Origin: Rhodobacter flavimaris
GTDB taxonomy: Bacteria > Pseudomonadota > Alphaproteobacteria > Rhodobacterales > Rhodobacteraceae
DNA: 64,000 bases
Reading direction: 5' to 3'
Assembly: GCF_021378075.1 (NCBI RefSeq)
Contig: NZ_JAJUOS010000006.1
Location: 1 to 64,000 of the forward strand
The notes below the pieces were generated by a model that did not search any database, was not told the DNA's origin, and saw nothing but the letters and a program-made list of their open reading frames with translations. The position numbers were made by a program, and so were the translations under genes. Each line of letters opens with the position of its first letter. The first letter of the stretch is position 1. Shown here in pieces: positions 18,633 to 27,220 of this stretch.

Positions 18633-19556
18633 TCACGCGCGCGGATGCGCTGCGCGGTAAACCTCCATGATCCGCGTGGCATCGACGGCGGTATAGATCT
18701 GGGTGGTCGAGAGGCTTGCATGGCCCAGAAGTTCCTGAATCGCGCGCAGATCCCCCCCGGCCGAGAGCAGATGCGTCGCGAAGGAATGGCGCAGCGCATG
18801 CGGCGTGGCGGTCGCGGGCAGCCCCAGCGACATGCGCGCACGCTCCATCGCGCGGGCGATCAGGCGGCGGCTGAGCGGCCCGCCGCGTGCGCCGCGAAAC
18901 AGTGCCTCGCCCGGCGTGGGCGGATAGGGGCAACTGGCGACATAGGCCGCGACCGCCGCCCGCGCGGCGGGAAGCACGGGCACCAGACGCTCCTTGTCGC
19001 CCTTGCCACGAATACGCAGAACCTCGGGCAGAGGATGGGCCTCGCCGGTCAGGCCAAGCGCCTCGGACACCCGCAGCCCGCAGCCGTAAAGCAGCGTGAC
19101 CACGGCGGCGTCGCGCGCGGCGATCCAGGGCTCGCTTGCCTGCAAATCGACCTGCTCGATCACCGCCCGCGCGGCCTCTTCGGTCAGGGGGCGGGGGAGC
19201 TTGCGGGTGTATTTCGGCGCTCGCGCGGCCAGCACATGGGTCGGGTCGAAGCCCTCGCGCTCGGCCAGCCAGCGCATGAAGCTTTTGACCGAGGAAAGCG
19301 CGCGCGCCAGCGACCGCGCCGAGAGGCCCCGGCCCCGCTCATGCGCCATCCAGGCGCGCATGTCGGGTTGGGTGATCGCTGCCAGCCGCGCCAGCCCATG
19401 GCTTTCGCCGTGATGTTCGTGCAAGAAGCTCAGAAACCCCGCGACATCGCTGCGATAGGCGCTCAGTGTATTGGCTGAGGCGCCGTCGAGCGCGCGCAGA
19501 TAATCAAGCCACGCCAGCAGCGCATCGCCCGCCGCCGGAGAAAAGCCGATACCCAT
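18633..19556 (-). CDS. xerC: tyrosine recombinase XerC
   Basis: 307 residues. The N-terminal SAM-like core-binding domain is followed by the catalytic domain with GCGLRVSEALGL (Arg), RGKGDKERLVP (Lys), HALRHSFATHLL (His-x-x-Arg), ELLGHASLSTTQIYT (His and nucleophilic Tyr). XerC with XerD resolves chromosome dimers at dif. ATG 19556 overlaps the TGA of the DUF484 gene, a pairing also seen in other proteobacteria. Confidence 0.93.
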   Translation of the reverse strand: MGIGFSPAAGDALLAWLDYLRALDGASANTLSAYRSDVAGFLSFLHEHHGESHGLARLAAITQPDMRAWMAHERGRGLSARSLARALSSVKSFMRWLAEREGFDPTHVLAARAPKYTRKLPRPLTEEAARAVIEQVDLQASEPWIAARDAAVVTLLYGCGLRVSEALGLTGEAHPLPEVLRIRGKGDKERLVPVLPAARAAVAAYVASCPYPPTPGEALFRGARGGPLSRRLIARAMERARMSLGLPATATPHALRHSFATHLLSAGGDLRAIQELLGHASLSTTQIYTAVDATRIMEVYRAAHPRA

Positions 19557-20260
19557 CAGGCCAGCCAGCGGCGCATTGCCCGCTCGAACGCGCCTGCGAA
19601 AAAGCCCAGAAGGTCGGTCCCCTGCGAAGGTTTGAACTGCTGCGGATCCTGCGCGCCCATGACCAAAAGCCCCGGCAGCCGCCCCGGCCCGAAGTCGAGC
19701 CGCATTAGCGCCTCCGAACGGATCCACTCGGCGGCCTCTCCATAGACCGTCGCGGCCTCGGGCAGGGTCTGGCGCAGCACCACAGGGCGCAACTGCCCGC
19801 CGCGCCCGGCCGTCATGTAGGCGTCGATGAAACCCGGCTCGGCCACACGCAATACCTCGCCAAGGCTGCGCAGAACGGGGTCGTGCTGGGTCTGCATCGT
19901 CTCCAGCACTAGCCGGATAGAATCGAGCCGCAAGATCTCGGCCACATCGCTGTGCAGTACGTTCAGGAAGGCTTCGAAATCGGTCGGATCGAGCAGTTTC
20001 AGCACCGCGCGGTGGATCTGCGTGGTCCCCGCAAGGTTCTCATACGCCGCCGCGATGACCGAGCGGTGGGTGTCTTCAAGCCGATCGAGCCGCTCTTCGA
20101 GGCGCTGCATCGCGATACCGCGCAGGTCCACGATATTGGCGCCCATCGCCCGCTCGTTCGCGGCGATCAGGGCGCGCATCAGATCCCGGTCCTCAAGGAT
20201 GACCTCGGGATCCGAGATGATCTTTTCGCGCAATGCATCGGCCAGTGCCGGGTCGCTCAT
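19556..20260 (-). CDS. DUF484 family protein
   Basis: About 234 residues, GAF-like family of unknown function usually encoded next to xerC. Typical features are the N-terminal YLRxNPEFF-like acidic helix replaced here by SDPEVILEDRDLMRALI, and the heptad-like region LEERLDRLEDTHRSVIAAAYENL. The start at ATG 20260 is chosen for AAGGGG 5 bases upstream; ATG 20281 is also in frame. It is translationally coupled to xerC. Confidence 0.85.
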   Translation of the reverse strand: MSDPALADALREKIISDPEVILEDRDLMRALIAANERAMGANIVDLRGIAMQRLEERLDRLEDTHRSVIAAAYENLAGTTQIHRAVLKLLDPTDFEAFLNVLHSDVAEILRLDSIRLVLETMQTQHDPVLRSLGEVLRVAEPGFIDAYMTAGRGGQLRPVVLRQTLPEAATVYGEAAEWIRSEALMRLDFGPGRLPGLLVMGAQDPQQFKPSQGTDLLGFFAGAFERAMRRWLA

Positions 20261-20345
20261 GCCTGCCCCTTTGTTTTCCAAGGTTCTCGTTTTTTGCCAC
20301 CTTACACGAGCGGAGCGGAAAATCAGGTGGAAAATGCCCCCGGAA

Positions 20346-20376
20346 ACGAAAACGGCCCGCTGGTGTGGCGGGCCGT
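20346..20376 (-). terminator. terminator of the transaldolase gene
   Basis: On the minus strand a 9-bp perfect stem (ACGGCCCGC and GCGGGCCGT, 7-base loop) is followed by a TTTTCGTTT tract. It lies 10 bases after the stop of the transaldolase gene. Confidence 0.8.
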
Positions 20377-20386
20377 CCTGTCTGGA

Positions 20387-21040
20387 TCAGACGATTTTCT
20401 GACCGGTCTTGGCCCAGTCCTTTAGGAACTGGTCAAGACCCTTGTCCGTCAACACATGGTTAGCCATGGCCTTGATAACCGCGGGCGGCGCGGTGATCAC
20501 GTCGGCACCGATCTTGGCGCAATCCGAGATATGGTTGACCGAACGGATTGAGGCCGCGAGGATCTCTGTCTTGAAGTCGTAGTTGTCGTAGATCGTGCGG
20601 ATGTCCTCGATCAGTTCCAGCCCGTCGAGGTTGATATCGTCCAGACGCCCGATGAAGGGCGAGATGAAGGTCGCGCCCGCCTTGGCGGCCAGGATCGCCT
20701 GCGCCGCCGAGAAGCACAGCGTGACGTTGACCATATGGCCTTCGGATGCGAAAGCCTTGCAGGCGGTCAGACCATCCCAGGTCAGCGGAACCTTGATCGC
20801 GATATTGGAGGCGATCTTGGCCAGTTTCAGACCTTCGACGATCATGTCCTTGGCTTCGGTCGCCACGACCTCGGCCGAAACCGGCCCCGAGACCATGTCG
20901 CAGATCTCCTTGGTCACCTCGAGGATGTCGCGGCCCGACTTCAGGATCAGCGACGGGTTGGTGGTCACGCCATCCACCATGCCAAGGTCATTGAGTTCCT
21001 TGATGGCGGCGACATCGGCAGTATCGACGAAGAATTTCAT
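20387..21040 (-). CDS. tal: transaldolase, TalC/Fsa type
   Basis: 217 residues, the short class of transaldolases. It begins [20 protein letters not shown] and has the motif [10 protein letters not shown]. The Schiff-base lysine lies in [12 protein letters not shown], and [10 protein letters not shown] follows. It transfers dihydroxyacetone units between sugar phosphates in the non-oxidative pentose phosphate pathway; fructose-6-phosphate aldolase activity is possible in this family. The start at ATG 21040 matches family length. It has its own terminator. Confidence 0.93.
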   Translation of the reverse strand: MKFFVDTADVAAIKELNDLGMVDGVTTNPSLILKSGRDILEVTKEICDMVSGPVSAEVVATEAKDMIVEGLKLAKIASNIAIKVPLTWDGLTACKAFASEGHMVNVTLCFSAAQAILAAKAGATFISPFIGRLDDINLDGLELIEDIRTIYDNYDFKTEILAASIRSVNHISDCAKIGADVITAPPAVIKAMANHVLTDKGLDQFLKDWAKTGQKIV

Positions 21041-21129
21041 TATGGCCTCCAGAGCAGCATTTGCGCGCCTGATAGCGCAAACCCGCGCCCTTGCCCAGAG
21101 CGGAATCGGCAACGGACAAACGGCGCAAG

Positions 21130-21235
21130 GGGGGCGCTGCCCCCCTGAGGCCTCGCGGCCTCTCCCCCCGGGATATTTCGACCACATTGAAGAGGGGGCG
21201 GCGGCGCATACACTTCAATGTGGTGAAAATATCCC
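21130..21235. repeat. composite intergenic repeat, copy 2 (long inverted repeat)
   Basis: The GC hairpin GGGGGCGCTGCCCCC (21130-21144) is the exact reverse complement of the one in copy 1. It precedes a 23-bp inverted repeat: arms 21170-21192 and 21213-21235 match at 21 of 23 positions around a 20-base spacer. The arm starts GGGATATTTCGACCACATTG. It lies between divergent tal and priA. Confidence 0.88.
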
Positions 21236-21267
21236 CGCCGGAGGCAAGAAAATTGAAGGCGTGACAC

Positions 21268-23457
21268 ATGCCGGATGAATGCTGGTTCGCCGAAGGGGCG
21301 CGGGTCTCTGTGCTGACCGCCGAGCCGATCGGGCGGCCGCTCGATTACCTCGCACCCGAGGGAGGATGTTTCCTTGGCGCCTTTGTCGAGGTTCCGCTGG
21401 GGCCGCGACGGGTCGTTGGTGTCGTTTGGGGGGCGGGTGACGGGCGCTTCGACGCGGCCAAGCTGCGGCCCGTTGCGCGGGTTCTTGATGTGCCCCCGAT
21501 GCGCGATGAGTTGCGGAGCTTTCTGCTGCGGATGGGGGAATACACCATGACCTCGCGCCCGGCGATGCTGCGGCTGGCGACCCGCACTACGGGGCTGTTC
21601 GATCCGCCCGGATCGCGCCGCATCTACCGGATTGGCTCGGGCGCACCGGAGCGCGAGACGGAGGCCCGTGCCAAGGTGCTCAAGGTCTTGCACGATCACG
21701 GTGGTGCCGGGTTCTACCTGAGCGAGCTTGCGCAGTTGGCCGGCGTCACGCCGCAGGTGGTAAAGGGCCTCGCCAAAAGCGGCGCCGTCGAAGAGGCCGA
21801 GCAACCCCGCGACCTGCCCTTCCCCCGTCTTGACGCAGATTTGCCCGGCAAGACTCTGTCCGAGGATCAGGGCCGTGCCGCTGCCCAACTCTGCGCCGGT
21901 ACAGGCGCTTTCGGCGTCACGCTTCTCAAGGGGGTTACAGGGTCGGGCAAGACCGAGGTGTATCTTGAAGCCGTCGCGGAATGCTTGCGACGGGGGCGGC
22001 AGGCCCTGGTTCTGCTTCCCGAAATTGCGCTCAGTGCCGAATTCCTCGCCCGCGTCGAGGCGCGCTTTGGCGCGCGGCCGGGCGAGTGGCACTCGGGCGT
22101 GACGCAGGCCGAGCGGCGGCGGCTCTGGCGTATGGCGGCGCAGGGCGATGTGCAGCTGGTCGTCGGCGCGCGGTCGGCGCTGTTCCTGCCGTTTCGCAAC
22201 CTCGGGCTGATCGTTGTCGATGAAGAGCACGACACCTCTTACAAGCAAGAAGAGGGCGTTCTTTACAATGCGCGCGACATGGCGGTGCTGCGTGCCTCGT
22301 TTTGCGATGCGCAGGTGGTGCTGGCCTCGGCCACGCCCTCGCTTGAAAGCTGGGCCAATGCCGCGGCGGGCAAATATGCCCGGATTGATCTGCACGCGCG
22401 CTTCGGGGCTTCGGAGCTGCCGCAGATGCATGCCATCGACATGCGCGAAGAACGCATCGAGTCGGTTCACTGGATCTCGCCCACACTGGTGGGGGCAGTG
22501 CTTGACCGGATCTCGCGCGGGGAGCAGGCGATGCTGTTCCTCAACCGGCGCGGCTATGCGCCGGTCACGATCTGCCGCGCCTGCGGCCATCAGATCGGCT
22601 GCGATCATTGCGATGCGCGCATGGTCGAGCACCGCTTCCTGAACCGCCTCGTGTGCCACCAATGCGGCGAGAGCAAGCCGATCCCCGCCGGCTGTCCCTC
22701 TTGCGGGGTCGAGGGCAAGCTGGCCCCCATCGGGCCGGGCGTCGAGCGGCTGGCCGAGGAAGTGGCCGAGCGTTTCCCCAACGCCCGCGTCGCAGTTCTG
22801 TCCTCGGACCTGTTCGGCACCGCAAGGGCGCTGAAGGAAACCATCGCCGAGATCGCCGAGGGCGGTGCCGATATCATTATCGGCACGCAGATCGTGGCCA
22901 AGGGGCACAACTTCCCCAAGCTCACACTGGTAGGCGTGATCGACGCGGACCTTGGCCTGCAAGGTTCGGACCTGCGCGCGGCCGAGCGCACGTTCCAATT
23001 GATGCGGCAGGTGGCCGGGCGCGCGGGCCGCGCCGAACGGCCGGGCGTGGCGCTGTTGCAAAGCTACCAGCCCGAACATCCGGTCATCCGCGCGATCCTG
23101 TCGGGCGACGAGGAGGCCTTCTGGAAAGCCGAAGCCGCCGAGCGGCGGGCACAGAATGTTCCGCCTTACGGGCGCATGGCGGGGATCATCCTGTCTGGGC
23201 CAGAGCTACAGCCGCTCTTCGAGATCGGCAACGAATTGGCGCGGCGCACCGAGCCCTTGCGCCGGATCGGGGCGCAGCTGTTCGGCCCGGCCCCGGCGCC
23301 CATTGCGCGGGTGCGGGGTCGCCACAGGGTGCGGATGCTGGTCAAGGCCGACAAGGGCGCGCCGCTTCAGGCCGCGCTGCGGGCGTGGGTGCGCCAGGTC
23401 AAGGTGCCGAACGCCGTGCGCCTTGCCATCGACATTGACCCGCAGAGCTTCCTCTAG
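21268..23457 (+). CDS. priA: primosomal protein N' (replication restart helicase PriA)
   Basis: 729 residues. The N-terminal 3'-DNA-binding domain is followed by the helicase core with Walker A GVTGSGKT at 222-229 and DEEH at 318-321. Paired zinc cysteines are CRACG, CDHCD, CHQCG and CPSCG, and QMRQVAGRAGR-type motif VI is seen as LMRQVAGRAGRAERPG. PriA reloads the replisome at stalled forks. The 3' end overlaps the convergent permease gene by 4 bp. Confidence 0.96.
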   Translation: MPDECWFAEGARVSVLTAEPIGRPLDYLAPEGGCFLGAFVEVPLGPRRVVGVVWGAGDGRFDAAKLRPVARVLDVPPMRDELRSFLLRMGEYTMTSRPAMLRLATRTTGLFDPPGSRRIYRIGSGAPERETEARAKVLKVLHDHGGAGFYLSELAQLAGVTPQVVKGLAKSGAVEEAEQPRDLPFPRLDADLPGKTLSEDQGRAAAQLCAGTGAFGVTLLKGVTGSGKTEVYLEAVAECLRRGRQALVLLPEIALSAEFLARVEARFGARPGEWHSGVTQAERRRLWRMAAQGDVQLVVGARSALFLPFRNLGLIVVDEEHDTSYKQEEGVLYNARDMAVLRASFCDAQVVLASATPSLESWANAAAGKYARIDLHARFGASELPQMHAIDMREERIESVHWISPTLVGAVLDRISRGEQAMLFLNRRGYAPVTICRACGHQIGCDHCDARMVEHRFLNRLVCHQCGESKPIPAGCPSCGVEGKLAPIGPGVERLAEEVAERFPNARVAVLSSDLFGTARALKETIAEIAEGGADIIIGTQIVAKGHNFPKLTLVGVIDADLGLQGSDLRAAERTFQLMRQVAGRAGRAERPGVALLQSYQPEHPVIRAILSGDEEAFWKAEAAERRAQNVPPYGRMAGIILSGPELQPLFEIGNELARRTEPLRRIGAQLFGPAPAPIARVRGRHRVRMLVKADKGAPLQAALRAWVRQVKVPNAVRLAIDIDPQSFL

Positions 23458-24515
23458 GCGGTCTGCGCCGCCGGTGCGCGCTGATCGAGCAGGAAATCGG
23501 TCACGATGGCCCCGATCCACATACAGAACAGCGCCAGCCACGCGGTGCCCGCAAAGACCGACCCGCCCGTGACGCCATTACCGATGGCGCAGCCACCCGC
23601 CAGCATCGCGCCGAACCCCATCAGAACCGCACCGATCATCGAGCGGCGCATCACCGGGACGCTGTCAAACGCCTGCCAGCTGAACTCGCGCGCCAGGACC
23701 GAGCTGATCAGCGCGCCAAGCACAACACCCGGCACAAGACCCACGTCGAACTCGAACACGGCGTTGCGGTCGAGGAAGAACATCAGCGTATTGGCCGAGG
23801 GCCCCGAGAACGTGGCCGAGGTTACCGGCACCGGCTCGAACGCAACCTGCGCAAGTTGCCAGGTGAGTACCCAGCCGATGGCGACGGCAAAACCCACGCC
23901 CGAGGCGAAGATCAGGATCTTGGCGCCGATGCCGTTGCGCATCGACAGGTATAGCGCCAGCACCGCAACAGCGAGACCGAAGGCAAATCCGCTCCAATCC
24001 GGTACGCCGAGCAGATCGAGGACCGAGACATTCTCGGCCCCGGTAATCCACAGCCCCGCCAGCTTGTCGCGGAACGGCGCCAGGATGCCCTTGAGGCTCA
24101 TCTGCGCAACGACGGCGAAAATCAGCCCCGACACGACCGAGCGTAGGTTACCCGTCGAGGCCAGCACCAGAAGCCGCCCCGAACAGCCGCGCGCCATCAC
24201 CATGCCCGCGCCGAACATCAGCCCGCCGATGATCGCGCCCGACCAGCTGCCCGGCACCGACATGACGCGCGTGTCCGCCGCGCGGAACAGCCCCAGCATC
24301 TGCGCACCCTGCACCCAGACAACTGCGGTCGAGAAGGTCAGCAGCCAGACCGACACCTTCGGCCCCAGCTTGCCGCGGGCGAACTCGACCGTGGCGGCGC
24401 GCAGGCAGAAGTTTGACCGCTGAGCGGCGACGCCAAAGACGATCCCGGTGATCAGCCCGAACAGCGCCGCCGTGGGCGCCTCGCCAATCCGCTCGATGAG
24501 TGCAACGATATCCAT
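23454..24515 (-). CDS. YeeE/YedE (TsuA-type) permease
   Basis: 353 residues with about nine or more membrane segments. Two conserved Cys motifs of the family are visible: ARGCSGRLLVLAS and AGGCAIGNGVTGGS. TsuA proteins import thiosulfate; related members pass other sulfur species, so the exact substrate is inferred. GGAGG lies 5 bases before the ATG. It diverges from msrA across 120 bp holding an FNR-like box. Confidence 0.87.
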   Translation of the reverse strand: MDIVALIERIGEAPTAALFGLITGIVFGVAAQRSNFCLRAATVEFARGKLGPKVSVWLLTFSTAVVWVQGAQMLGLFRAADTRVMSVPGSWSGAIIGGLMFGAGMVMARGCSGRLLVLASTGNLRSVVSGLIFAVVAQMSLKGILAPFRDKLAGLWITGAENVSVLDLLGVPDWSGFAFGLAVAVLALYLSMRNGIGAKILIFASGVGFAVAIGWVLTWQLAQVAFEPVPVTSATFSGPSANTLMFFLDRNAVFEFDVGLVPGVVLGALISSVLAREFSWQAFDSVPVMRRSMIGAVLMGFGAMLAGGCAIGNGVTGGSVFAGTAWLALFCMWIGAIVTDFLLDQRAPAAQTA

Positions 24516-24567
24516 GGGCTCCTCCCTCCCAGCAATCCGGCCATGCCATCATCGCGCGGATGATGCC

Positions 24568-24581
24568 TTGATCTGAATCAG
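24568..24581. promoter_or_regulatory. FNR/CRP-family binding site
   Basis: TTGAT-CTGA-ATCAG matches the FNR consensus TTGAT-N4-ATCAA at 9 of 10 positions. It lies almost midway between the divergent permease (53 bases from its ATG) and msrA (55 bases) genes, so it could serve either. Confidence 0.55.
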
Positions 24582-24635
24582 GCTGCTCTGGACATGAGCG
24601 CGACCGCGCCTATCTTCGGCACAAAGGAGATCGCG

Positions 24636-25271
24636 ATGAAACTCAGCCGCCTGCCCTCCCCGCAAGAGGCCCTCCAGGGCCGTGGCACCCCGATGCCCCT
24701 GACCGAGCCGCATTTCCTGTGGCAGCGCGACCTGCGCGCGCCCGTCCCCGCAGGCATGGCCGAAGCGATGTTCGGCATGGGCTGCTTCTGGGGCGTCGAG
24801 CGCAAGTTCTGGCAGCTGAAGGGCGTTTGGCTGACGATGGTGGGCTATGCCGGGGGGATCACTCCGAACCCGACCTATCAAGAGGTCTGCACTGGCATGA
24901 CCGGTCATAACGAGGTTGTCCGCGTCATCTTCGACCCCGCCGTGATCAGCTATGACGAGCTGCTGCGCACCTTCTGGGAAAACCACGACCCGACGCAGGG
25001 GATGCGGCAGGGCAATGACCGCGGAACGCAGTATCGCTCGGGCATCTACACCTACACCGCCGTACAGGCGGCGGCAGCCGAGACCGCGCGCGCGGCCTAT
25101 GCGCAGCGGCTGTCCTCGGCCGGCTATGGCGCCATTACGACCGAGATCCTGCCCGCCCCCACCCTCTACTACGCCGAGGATTACCATCAGCAGTATCTGG
25201 CGAAGAACCCGCAGGGCTATTGCGGGATCGGCGGCACCGGGGTTGCGTGCCCCATCGGCCTGTCGGCCTGA
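24636..25271 (+). CDS. msrA: peptide-methionine (S)-S-oxide reductase MsrA
   Basis: About 211 residues. The catalytic motif MGCFWGVER is followed by VGYAGG and the [14 protein letters not shown] stretch. C-terminal cysteines in [13 protein letters not shown] can resolve the sulfenic acid. MsrA repairs oxidised methionine in the cytosol. The start at ATG 24636 follows AAAGGAG with 6-7 bases spacing; an upstream in-frame start at 24594 lacks such a site. Confidence 0.95.
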   Translation: MKLSRLPSPQEALQGRGTPMPLTEPHFLWQRDLRAPVPAGMAEAMFGMGCFWGVERKFWQLKGVWLTMVGYAGGITPNPTYQEVCTGMTGHNEVVRVIFDPAVISYDELLRTFWENHDPTQGMRQGNDRGTQYRSGIYTYTAVQAAAAETARAAYAQRLSSAGYGAITTEILPAPTLYYAEDYHQQYLAKNPQGYCGIGGTGVACPIGLSA

Positions 25272-25334
25272 GCCGCCGCGCTTGACCCGCGCGGCCGTCT
25301 GCGCCAAAGCGGGGCAAGCAGATCAGGAGCCGTC

Positions 25335-26207
25335 ATGACCACCTTCACCGCCTTCACCACCCTCGCCGACCGCGACAGCGCCGAGGCCCTGGCCGAACTG
25401 GTCGAAGAGCTGGACCCCGCGCCCTATGGCGTTGGCGTGTTCGAGATCGAGGATGGATCGGACCGTTGGGAAGTCGGCGCCTATTTTCTTGAGCGCCCCG
25501 ACGATGTCGCGCTGGCGTTGCTGGCGGTGTCGCACGCGGCGGCACCCTTCGCGATCTCGGAACTGCCCGACATCGACTGGGTCGCCCATGTCCGCCGCGA
25601 GCTCGCTCCCGTCGTCGCCGGGCGCTTCTTCGTCTATGGCAGCCATGATGCCGACAAGGTGCCCGAGGGCTCGATCCCGCTCTTGATCGAGGCAGCGATG
25701 GCCTTTGGCACCGGCCACCACGGCACCACGCTTGGCTGCCTCAGCGCGCTCGACCGGCTGGAGCGTGACGGGCTGCGCGCGCGCAACGTGGCCGATATCG
25801 GCTGCGGCACCGCCGTGCTGGCGATGGCGGCCGCGAAGCTCTGGCCCGAAACGGTGCTTGCCTCGGATATCGACCCGGTCGCGGTCGAGACCGCCGCCGC
25901 GAATGTCGAGGCCAACGGATTGTCCGGCCAGGTCGTCTGCCTCGAGGCTGCAGGCTTCGAACATCCGCGCCTGAAGGAATATGCGCCCTATGACCTTATT
26001 TTTGCCAATATTCTGAAGGCACCTCTGATCGCACTGGCACCGGATATGGGCAGATATTGCGCCGAATCGGGCCACGTCATCCTCTCGGGCATCCTGCACG
26101 AGCAGGCCGACGACGTGATCGCCGCTTACGTGGTGCAAGGTTTTACCCTCGCATCCCGCAACGAACACGGCGACTGGACCACACTGGTCATGCAGCGGAA
26201 ACAGTAA
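25335..26207 (+). CDS. prmA: ribosomal protein L11 methyltransferase
   Basis: 290 residues. The SAM site is NVADIGCGTAVLAMAAAK, preceded by AFGTGHHGTTLGCL and followed by DLIFANILKAPLIALAPD, the substrate-side N-I-L motif. PrmA trimethylates L11. Ribosome-binding site AGGAG lies 6 bases before the ATG. It follows msrA by 63 bp in the same direction. Confidence 0.94.
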   Translation: MTTFTAFTTLADRDSAEALAELVEELDPAPYGVGVFEIEDGSDRWEVGAYFLERPDDVALALLAVSHAAAPFAISELPDIDWVAHVRRELAPVVAGRFFVYGSHDADKVPEGSIPLLIEAAMAFGTGHHGTTLGCLSALDRLERDGLRARNVADIGCGTAVLAMAAAKLWPETVLASDIDPVAVETAAANVEANGLSGQVVCLEAAGFEHPRLKEYAPYDLIFANILKAPLIALAPDMGRYCAESGHVILSGILHEQADDVIAAYVVQGFTLASRNEHGDWTTLVMQRKQ

Positions 26208-26233
26208 CCGCCAAGTTTTTATCGAAAAACAAG

Positions 26234-26267
26234 CGGAACCGGCGCATACTTGTATGCACTGGTTCCG
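26234..26267. repeat. 34-bp near-perfect palindrome
   Basis: The arms extend outward from a two-base TT centre (26250-26251), with the inner GCATAC/GTATGC and outer GGAACC/GGTTCC blocks fully paired. One mismatch and two G-T pairs occur in 16 positions. It lies 30 bases upstream of the small membrane protein gene. It may be an operator or an RNA hairpin. Confidence 0.75.
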
Positions 26268-26296
26268 TGGCTCCGCTGTACCTCAGGGTGGCGAAG

Positions 26297-26644
26297 ATGG
26301 CTGATAGCAAGATACAGAATTTTCAAAGCCGGCTGGCCCGTATCGACCAGATACATTCGGCCGGCGGTGCGTTCGAGGCCGATGGTTCCTTGGGCCGCAC
26401 CTATTTTGATACCCACCGCAAGAAGGCGCGCCGCGCCATTCCGTGGCGGGGCTTTTCGCTGCTGTTTCTGGCCGCGCTCCTGATCAAGGGGTCGCTGCTG
26501 GCATCACTGGGCGAGGAGGTTTACGGCGAACGGGTCACATCCCTGACAGCCGGCAATCAGTTTGAGAAGATCGGTGCCTGGGTCCTGAAGGTAGAGCCGG
26601 CGACACGGCTCGTCGCGGATGTGTTGCGTCCTCTGATACGCTGA
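26297..26644 (+). CDS. small membrane protein of unknown function
   Basis: 115 residues. It starts MADSKIQNFQSRLARIDQIH, a coiled-coil-like helix, then a basic patch RKKARRAIPWRG and a single hydrophobic segment FSLLFLAALLIKGSLLASLG (about residues 53-72). A C-terminal soluble tail follows. I do not recognise the family. A strong convergent terminator lies just downstream, and a 34-bp palindrome upstream. Confidence 0.75.
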   Translation: MADSKIQNFQSRLARIDQIHSAGGAFEADGSLGRTYFDTHRKKARRAIPWRGFSLLFLAALLIKGSLLASLGEEVYGERVTSLTAGNQFEKIGAWVLKVEPATRLVADVLRPLIR

Positions 26645-26664
26645 TCCGCTCCGCGACAAAGCAA

Positions 26665-26694
26665 AGGGCCGCGCAGTCCAAGCTGCGCGGCCCT
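26665..26694. terminator. bidirectional terminator
   Basis: A perfect 12-bp stem, AGGGCCGCGCAG and CTGCGCGGCCCT, with a 6-base loop. It sits between the convergent ends of the small membrane protein gene and the DUF1127 gene, with short T-rich flanks on the plus side. Confidence 0.75.
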
Positions 26695-26712
26695 ACTCGT
26701 TTTGATCCATGT

Positions 26713-26901
26713 TCAGCCGGCCACGCGGTCGATGTCGAAGCGGGTCAGGCCGATGTCGGCAAGCTCACGGTCGGTCAGGCGCGACAGGGCGTTGCGGGTA
26801 ACGCGGGCGTCGTTCCAAGCCAGAACCGAGTTGATCATCTTCGAGACGAGACCAGCATGGGTATTGCGGGCCGAGAGGAGGGTGGTGTCAGCGGCGGACA
26901 T
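26713..26901 (-). CDS. DUF1127 domain protein
   Basis: 62 residues. The C-terminal DUF1127 pattern is clear: RNALSRLTDRELADIGLTRFDIDRV, rich in basic and Leu residues. In alphaproteobacteria such proteins are small, stress-linked and can bind RNA; the function here is inferred only from the family. AGGAAACGAAA precedes ATG 26901. A promoter-like pair lies at 26957-26985. Confidence 0.88.
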   Translation of the reverse strand: MSAADTTLLSARNTHAGLVSKMINSVLAWNDARVTRNALSRLTDRELADIGLTRFDIDRVAG

Positions 26902-26956
26902 TTTCGTTTCCTGTTCATAAACTGCGTAATCTTCGGGCATTGCCCTTCTGACGGCG

Positions 26957-26985
26957 CAGATAGTTGGGGCAATTCGCAAACACAA
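26957..26985 (-). promoter_or_regulatory. candidate promoter of the DUF1127 gene
   Basis: On the minus strand TTGTGT and TATCTG are separated by 17 bases, placing the transcript start about 50 bases before the ATG. Confidence 0.4.
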
Positions 26986-27004
26986 CTCACGCCAAAGCAG
27001 TCCC

Positions 27005-27025
27005 GCCATGCGAAAATCGCATGGC
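27005..27025. promoter_or_regulatory. inverted repeat IR1 (possible operator)
   Basis: A perfect 9-bp repeat: GCCATGCGA, spacer AAA, TCGCATGGC. It shares its CGA-AAA-TCG core with IR2, 49 bases away centre to centre. Confidence 0.5.
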
Positions 27026-27055
27026 AAAAGCGCCCGCTTTGGCGCCTCGTCAAAT

Positions 27056-27072
27056 TGACCGAAAATCGGTCA
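27056..27072. promoter_or_regulatory. inverted repeat IR2 (possible operator)
   Basis: A perfect 7-bp repeat: TGACCGA, spacer AAA, TCGGTCA. It has the same core and spacer as IR1. Confidence 0.5.
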
Positions 27073-27220
27073 TTTCGATGCGTCGCCACCCCCGTTTTCG
27101 CGCATTTCGCCGCAGCGCAGCAAAATCTGCGCATTTTGCCCTCCCGGCGCTTCCGGCTTTGCGATGTTCACTTTTCGTGCTAACCGTTGAAAAAAGACAA
27201 CACGAGCAGGGCAGGAACGG

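Larger units (their letters stand above)
26902..27220. other. 319-bp divergent region between DUF1127 and ruvC
   Basis: It contains a minus-strand promoter-like pair (26957-26985) and three inverted repeats with A-rich centres: 27005-27025, 27056-27072 and 27115-27132. No convincing ORF is seen. Confidence 0.65.

Noticed and set aside
18633..19556. tyrosine recombinase as sign of an integrated element
   Set aside because: Its length, coupling to DUF484 and motifs fit housekeeping XerC; there are no attachment repeats or phage genes around.
21040..23079. 679-codon open frame opposite priA
   Set aside because: It is a shadow frame; priA on the other strand has all family motifs.
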